From: Agrocybe praecox | Taxonomy: Eukaryota > Basidiomycota > Agaricomycetes > Agaricales > Agrocybaceae | Direction: 5' to 3' | DNA length: 64,000 nt | NCBI GenBank assembly: GCA_964017145.1 | Contig: CAXHKQ010000197.1 | Coordinates: 1 to 64,000, forward strand | In this document: positions 58,756 to 64,000 of the stretch, piece after piece | Position numbering within the stretch: position 1 is the stretch's first letter | Layout: each line of letters opens with the position of its first letter | Made by a program: the position numbers and the translations under genes | Notes under the pieces: generated by a model | Told to the model about the DNA's origin: nothing | Database searches by the model: none | The model's input: only the letters and a program-made list of their open reading frames with translations

Positions 58756-60505
58756 CTAGATCGACGAGAATGACGAGAAAAAGTCATCCAAAATCGGGAC
58801 GTGTTCCACAAAAGGCTCAGCGTACGTTGCCAATGTGAAATGTCGAAGGTACCGGTAAGGCTTTAAGGAAAGGTGCCGATCCGCCGACGTTGGAGCCAGC
58901 TGCCTTGGTCTTCGTCGTTGCGCAGCTGTCGTTATGCTCGGCATAACGCTAACGCTGGTATCGTGGCTTTGATCAGATATCGACCCCATGGAAGACGAGT
59001 TCTTATGGTTGAAGCTCGCGTTCTTGCTGGAAGTAGAAGTAAGACAGCTGACCGGAGCAAGCGTATCCGTGTTCGTCGTCGTCGTCGCAAACTTGATAGA
59101 AGATGTTGATGACGTCGCCTCCCCTAATTCGCGGTCTAATGTACCTCAACAGCTGCCGAGTCCCGTTTCGCGTCAGCCAATATCATGAGCTGTGGTACGG
59201 CTTTGACGAGGGTGGATACAATAGGAGTGCTCGTCCCGCTCGCAATGATACGGAACCGACATCCTTCTACTCCTCGCCCCTGCCACGTTCTGTCAAATTG
59301 CCACCAGTCGAGGGTCATCCATGCCATTCCCACTTCTTGACATCTTCTATCGCGCCAGTGCGGTACCCAAGACTTTTGACGAGAAGTTTGTTCGAGCTGA
59401 AAAAACAACGCCCAGCCAGAGGTGTTGATGGTGGCGATAGTGTTTAGTGCAGGTTCATCGACGTGGGGTTAAGAGTGATGTTGAATTTGCTGCTCGATCG
59501 TCGTCCTTCGTACTACCCAGTTCCCACCACCTTCGAGCTTCCTGCACGACCCGCCAAGTCTGATGGTCTCGCTGAACCAGAGGTCCCTCCAACTCAGTCC
59601 CACGACGACGACGAACTGTCGTACCCAGTTTCGGAAGGTTTCGACGAAGGTGCGGCAGTCGTTCTGGTTGTCATTTGAGAAGGCGAGGGCAAAATGGAGG
59701 GCACTACGAACTCCGTTGTTTTGTCTGTAATTAAAGATAATGTACGTTATTTCGAGAGACTTCGAGTGAAATAAGATACACACCTGGCTCTGCACTTATT
59801 CCAACGAAGCCCACCCACTCAGATAATCCTTCAGCTTCAGCTCCGGCAGCTTCTGGGTGCAATTCGTTACGATTCGCGGTTGTAGTGCCTGGTGAAACGA
59901 ATGTCAGCAACATATAAGCTACGGCCTATTATAAGAAATGAGCCAATATAATACGTACCTTGTCCCAATATCGACTGACTTTCCTCGCTCGTGCTCGCAG
60001 CACTTGAAACTTCCTCTTTCTCTGGTGCAGGTTCTACTAAAAATGACGAGGTTAAGCACGAGGAACAAAGGAGTACGAAAATGAATCATACCAATTTTCA
60101 CCGCACATTCAAACCGACAAAGGTAACGGGATCTTCGTCCGTCCTAAAAGAGGTAAAAAGAGCATAAACCGGCTCGATGATGGGTTCAGCGCTACAGGAT
60201 GGCCGAGAGGAGGGCTCTTCATAGCTGACGATGTTGAACTGGCGGTGTATGACGCAACGATGGACCAGAATCATCCACAGAGCTTATAGTACTCTCGTGG
60301 ACAATTAGTTGGAATAGTCGGCAGCTACTGCGGATAATGCCGCCTGCTGCGCAAGTGTTTCTTGTTGTGGCGCTCTCGTTTCGGTGGGAAATTGGGATAG
60401 GATCGGCGTAAATTGTCTTTCAACCCTGTACGGTCCGAAGAAGTGCCCGCGCTAGATGACGAAGTAGAAATGACTGCTGTAGTAGTGGCTGCATTTGAAA
60501 AGGGA
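58756..60505 (-). pseudogene. Unknown multi-exon gene, copy 2 (degenerate, natural 3' end kept)
   Basis: Diverged copy of 50937-52972. Shared pieces are TLAQQAALSAVAADYS, RQFNIVSYEEPSS, EEVSSAASTSEESQS, PSILPSPSQMTTRTTAAPSS, and FRIIASGTSTPIVSTLVKAV. About 430 bp containing SPWLWYY and its surroundings are missing. The 3' part, absent from copy 1, is Ser/Thr-rich (SSIKFATTTTNTDTLAPVSC, SSSMGSISDQSHDTSVSVMP) and ends EPFVEHVPILDDFFSSFSSI at 58756. Stops (for example TAA in place of Lys-Gln in the ADYS block) and frame changes show it is dead. Confidence 0.55.
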
Positions 60506-61159
60506 GCTCCAAGTTCAGGCCTCAGGTTCTACGAATACCATGGAAAAACTACCACAACAGGGGTGGGACCTTTCAGCGGTAAGGTCAAATTGTTGGCGGT
60601 CATGTGTCGTGGAACTTGTATTGAGCATAGATCGCGTCATTGAGGAGAGTCTACTTCTGCTGGACGTTGGAATTGATGAATTCAGATAACTGTCGTGACG
60701 GTCGGACATAAATGAGATAATAGATAGAGGAGGGGCGTACGGACATCGTGCAAGGTCGCTTAATGTTCACATTGGTAATTGCAGACACCCTCGTAACGTG
60801 AACAACGTCATCGCCGGGAAGCCGCCTCCGTCCGATATGGCCGCCGAGGCGTTTGTGCGAGGAAAATATTTTTATTCACCATTACCCACCTACAACATTC
60901 CAACGCATTTTCTCTCGACAATCAAGCCAAGTGCCAGACTTGTTCTAGAGCCTCTATTATCATTCGATCGAGAAAAAGTAAAATTAGACAGCTTGACGTG
61001 ATTTAGAACGAACGGGAGTGCTCAAGTCGTTTTATCAAGGACTTTGAATTTACGAATCTTTCTTTCTGCATCTCATTTCCACGTCATTTTATGGACGATC
61101 TCATGGATTGAGTCGCAGACAATCTCACCACTGTATAATCGCACGTATATAACTTGCCA
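60506..61159. other. Spacer left of the PRP6 repeat
   Basis: About 650 bp with no recognised gene. Homology to copy 1 of the unknown gene stops near 60505. The exact PRP6 repeat begins at 61160. Confidence 0.45.
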
Positions 61160-62601
61160 GTGAGGCTCAGCAGCGACACATTTCGCTCTGACAGTCTCTC
61201 GTCGTTCCTGTAGATTCACAAGAAAGAAAATCAGAAAAGAAATGGAAAAAAGTGAAATGACGAACCTCATTCCCATGCTGTTTCTCAAATTTCAACCACC
61301 ACGCCCACACATCCCCAAGGTCCGGATCCATCTTTGTCGCGTGTCCGAGCTAGTCCTGCGCACGTTCAATCATCCTATCTGCCCACAAAACACGAGCAAC
61401 CGTACAAACGACTAACAGACTATCCTTCGTCTTCCGCGACGCACGGGGTTCAGCCCATAGCGCCATTATGATCGACCATAGGAGACCAGAGGTAGAACAA
61501 TCCTGCAAGGCGCGTGATAACATCGCTTTGCCCTGTGCAGCACCTCCCGAACGTTCTTCCACGCCGATGGACTCGAGCCATAGTTGGTCGTTTGCGGCGA
61601 GGCGGGCTTTTTCGAGCAGGGCACGGGCATTGATGCTTCTATCATCGAGTTCTTCAAACCGGCTAGCAAGGCTCCACAGAAGCCTGGTGGATTTGGCCTT
61701 GAATCATGTTTGGCGAATTTGAGGAACTTCTTGAGGGCAACAGCGAGCGTCTCGAGGGCCGTTTCGGTTTGACCTCGTTGGCGTTCGAAGGCCGCCGACT
61801 TCATCCAAATCTATATCATATAAGTCATACGATGGAATAAAAGGAGAGTGAAGAAAAAACTTACACGTTCAGTGTTTGCCACAGTCCTAGAGCGAATAAG
61901 CAGCTCTCGAGCAACCGCAAACTCTCCATTCTCCGCCTCGAGCTTGACGGCAGCGAGCCAAATCTGCTCGCTCTCCGGGTTAACGACGAAAGCGCGTTCG
62001 AGAACTTCGCGGGCAGCAGGCACGTCGCCAGCGAACCACTTTTCCTTGGCCGACATAAGCCAGAAAACCTCAGCCTGTATGCAGTGCACGACTGCATGTT
62101 CGAGGATAGCATCCAGTGATTTTCTAAAAAAAAATAAAAGGATTGGAAAAAAACACGCACCCTGTCCCATGCCCCTTCTCCAACTCGGCGGCCTTCCTTC
62201 ACAAATTCCTCTTATCAGGAAAAACCTTCAACGCATACGCCATTAGGTATCCTATTGGATCGACGGAAGTTGAGGTCCCATTGCCTATTGATGTCGCCGT
62301 TCTGGATATCTGAGCAAAGAGAACAGTCAGAGTAAGTAAGGAAAAACGAAGGAAAGGAGTGATAAGTACCTGGTCAAGTTTGAATCAGAATTTGAGGGAC
62401 AAAATTTTGTCACGAGATTGACCGATTTTGACAAAATTCATTGATCCACCAGAAGTGTCCACTGACGAATCGAAACCGCCAGCCTAAAAGGAAGTATGGT
62501 CAGCAAGGAATAGAAAAAATAGTAACAAAACACGCACAATTTGTTGACGATGATCCAAAGCATTCTCAAACTCAGTCTTGCCTCGGTCACCAACCAGGAC
62601 G
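61160..62601. repeat. 1442-bp direct repeat, copy 2
   Basis: Same sequence as 25662-27103. Left of 61160 and right of 62601 the two copies are unrelated, except that each continues into a different part of PRP6: N-terminal sequence here, the C-terminal end in copy 1. Confidence 0.92.
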
Positions 62602-63169
62602 CTGTCGAGCACGACGTACGTCCTCTCCTCTCCTCCCTCGTCAAATTGCCAACTTCGGGTATACTTCTTCGTCCATTACCGCCGACAACCCACGCTTGAG
62701 GTCCGCCAATTGTTGCTGGATCTTCGGGCGTTCAGCGGGCAGTTTGCCCATTTCCACTTGTTCTTGAACTTCTCTGCACGGCACACACATGAAGAAAGGG
62801 AAAACCATGGAGTTAGTCAGTCAGATATAAAAACCGACAAAACTAACCACAGTCACATACCTCCTAGCCCGCCACCTCAAATCCATAGCTTCGTCGACGC
62901 CCTCGTAGATTTTGTCAGCTTCTTCATCATCCTGTTCGTATGTTGTTCCTGCGAATAAACCGTATTCGTTATCTGGATCCTAGAACTGGTCGGTATCAGG
63001 CTCTACTTCTTCGCCGCATTTGGCTTGTTCTTCACTGGATTTTCATTCCGTTGTCAGTCAAATGTCAAGTGGGCGATACAAGAGATTACTCACGCTATCA
63101 ATTCTGCTGATGGACCTTCTCGAGCAGGACGGATATCGGATATCGGGACGTGTCGTAAAACCAGAGGCA
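61160..63169 (-). pseudogene. prp6: PRP6/PRP1 splicing-factor pseudogene, copy 2 (N-terminal half kept)
   Basis: From 63169 the minus strand reads ASGFTTRPDI, then in a shifted frame SDIRPAREGPSAELIA, after an intron EEQAKCGEEVEPDTDQF, stop, DPDNEYGLFAGTTYEQDDEE, ADKIYEGVDEAMDLR, after an intron KLPAERPKIQQQLADLKRGL, then the duplicated segment from VLVGDRG to KCVAAEPH. This is the PRP1 N-terminal domain followed by HAT repeats of the U4/U6.U5 snRNP protein. A tandem GATATCG duplication near 63132-63145 shifts the frame; a TAG follows DTDQF; the large internal deletion and the stops of copy 1 are shared. The last codons present in copy 1 are missing here, the repeat ending at 61160. Confidence 0.85.
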
Positions 63170-63227
63170 CTAAGAATAATGTCAGGTTGTCTATACCCTG
63201 CAAAAGTCGATAACAATGCGCAATAAG

Positions 63228-64000
63228 GTCAAGAGCATCATTGTGCGCAAAGGCTTTCGTGATGTCAGCGCCGAAGAGGAACCCGGCTCCGCGTGGGAAG
63301 AGGCCCCAGCCTTGAATTTCTGTGCATGTCAAGTGAAGTACGATTACCATTGAAATTACGACATAACGTCGATGTCAATTTGACGTGTAAATTAAATAGA
63401 TCAATAAAGAGGTCAGTTGATATCAAGAAAACATATAGGTACACATACCGTCAGGATCAGACCATAAGAGGTCACACATCGGACCATCATGAGGCACCTC
63501 CTGCTTTCGGTTGATTGAACGGATCTAAGAGGTCAGGTTTGTGTGTTAACGAAATTGAAAGCACAATAGAAAGAAATATGAGGAGACGAAGGATCATATT
63601 TATCCGTGATTTGGATCCTGATATTTGACAGGTGACACAGAGAGGGCGAGAGGAACGCCATACAATGAAATGAAATGAACACGACAGATAGATATAGGGA
63701 CAGACGGTACCGCAGGCGGTCAACGTACAAGGCACCCCAGAAACAGAAAAAAAAAAGAGCCAACAACCAAGGAGCGCACTCACCTGATCAATCTTCTGCA
63801 AATTCAGGCTCAAGCCTCCATGCACGCAAAACATTCTTCCATCGACGATAGCGCCAAGCGCGAGGTAATCAAACATCTCGCAACACCACCTCCACACATT
63901 GCTTCTCCCGTACTTGCTCTGGCACTCGTCGTAAAAGCCATATACCTGTGTGATCTGACGAGACTCGTGGTTCCCGTGAATGAGGGTGATGCGTTTGGGG
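63228..64000 (-). pseudogene. PP4-type Ser/Thr phosphatase catalytic subunit fragment
   Basis: Three exons on the minus strand: 64000 (window edge) to 63784, 63524-63449 and 63319 to about 63228. They read [58 protein letters not shown], then [18 protein letters not shown], then GWGLFPRGAGFLFGADITKA and AHNDALDLIA. The GNHE box, HGG and the PRGAGFLFGAD block place it in the PP2A/PP4/PP6 group, closest to PP4. The invariant Arg of RGNHE is His here. The 3' end after DLIA (normally RAHQLVMEGY) is lost at a junction with PRP6 sequence. The 5' end lies outside the window, so the state of the rest is unknown. Confidence 0.82.

Overview
The window reads as nuclear DNA of a filamentous basidiomycete, most likely an agaricomycete. 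Introns are short (about 50-65 nt) with GTRNGT donors and YAG acceptors. The recognisable families are an agaricomycete mix: OrsD-type zinc-finger proteins, NACHT NTPases, an alpha-kinase, a DDE integrase-core transposase, GH31 glucosidase, ERT1, PRP6, PP4 and Ty1/copia. No bacterial operon signals, rRNA, convincing tRNA or CRISPR array was seen. Species cannot be named from the sequence.

The window is gene-poor and full of relics. Only two long multi-exon genes splice cleanly from start to stop: an OrsD-type protein of 1239 aa (7732-3648, minus) and an ankyrin/coiled-coil protein of 947 aa (48832-45665, minus). Almost everything else recognisable is a truncated, frameshifted or stop-interrupted gene piece.

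Layout. 1-3.6 kb: nothing supported. 3.6-11.8 kb: intact OrsD gene, a 160-bp repeated box, a coiled-coil relic, a GH31 alpha-glucosidase pseudogene cut at both ends, and a 450-bp repeat module. 13.2-15.5 kb: NACHT pseudogene. 18.26-21.03 kb: about 2.8 kb bounded by near-100-bp inverted repeats and holding a broken integrase-core transposase gene and a divergent alpha-kinase gene; this is the best candidate for an undescribed mobile unit. 22-28.4 kb: fragments of a kinase, an aminotransferase, a kinesin, an MFS transporter and the splicing factor PRP6, then a second OrsD gene whose 3' end is replaced in frame by PRP6 sequence. 28.8-30.8 kb: PHD-like fragment, second coiled-coil relic, unknown ORF and second copy of the 450-bp module. 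31-45 kb: low-complexity ORFs, a Ty1/copia relic, an ERT1 pseudogene and an unknown pseudogene. 45.7-48.8 kb: the ankyrin gene. 50.9-60.5 kb: two diverged copies of one unknown gene, a long non-coding repeat and a small tandem duplication. 61.2-64 kb: a PRP6 pseudogene joined to a PP4 phosphatase fragment.

Two kinds of duplication stand out. One is an apparently exact 1442-bp direct repeat of decayed PRP6 sequence (25662-27103 and 61160-62601). The other is a set of modules shared by the two OrsD-containing blocks (OrsD gene, coiled-coil piece and box/450-bp module). With the many fused gene fragments, this suggests an accessory region shaped by segment capture and ectopic joining. All calls were made by eye; no database search or alignment program was run.
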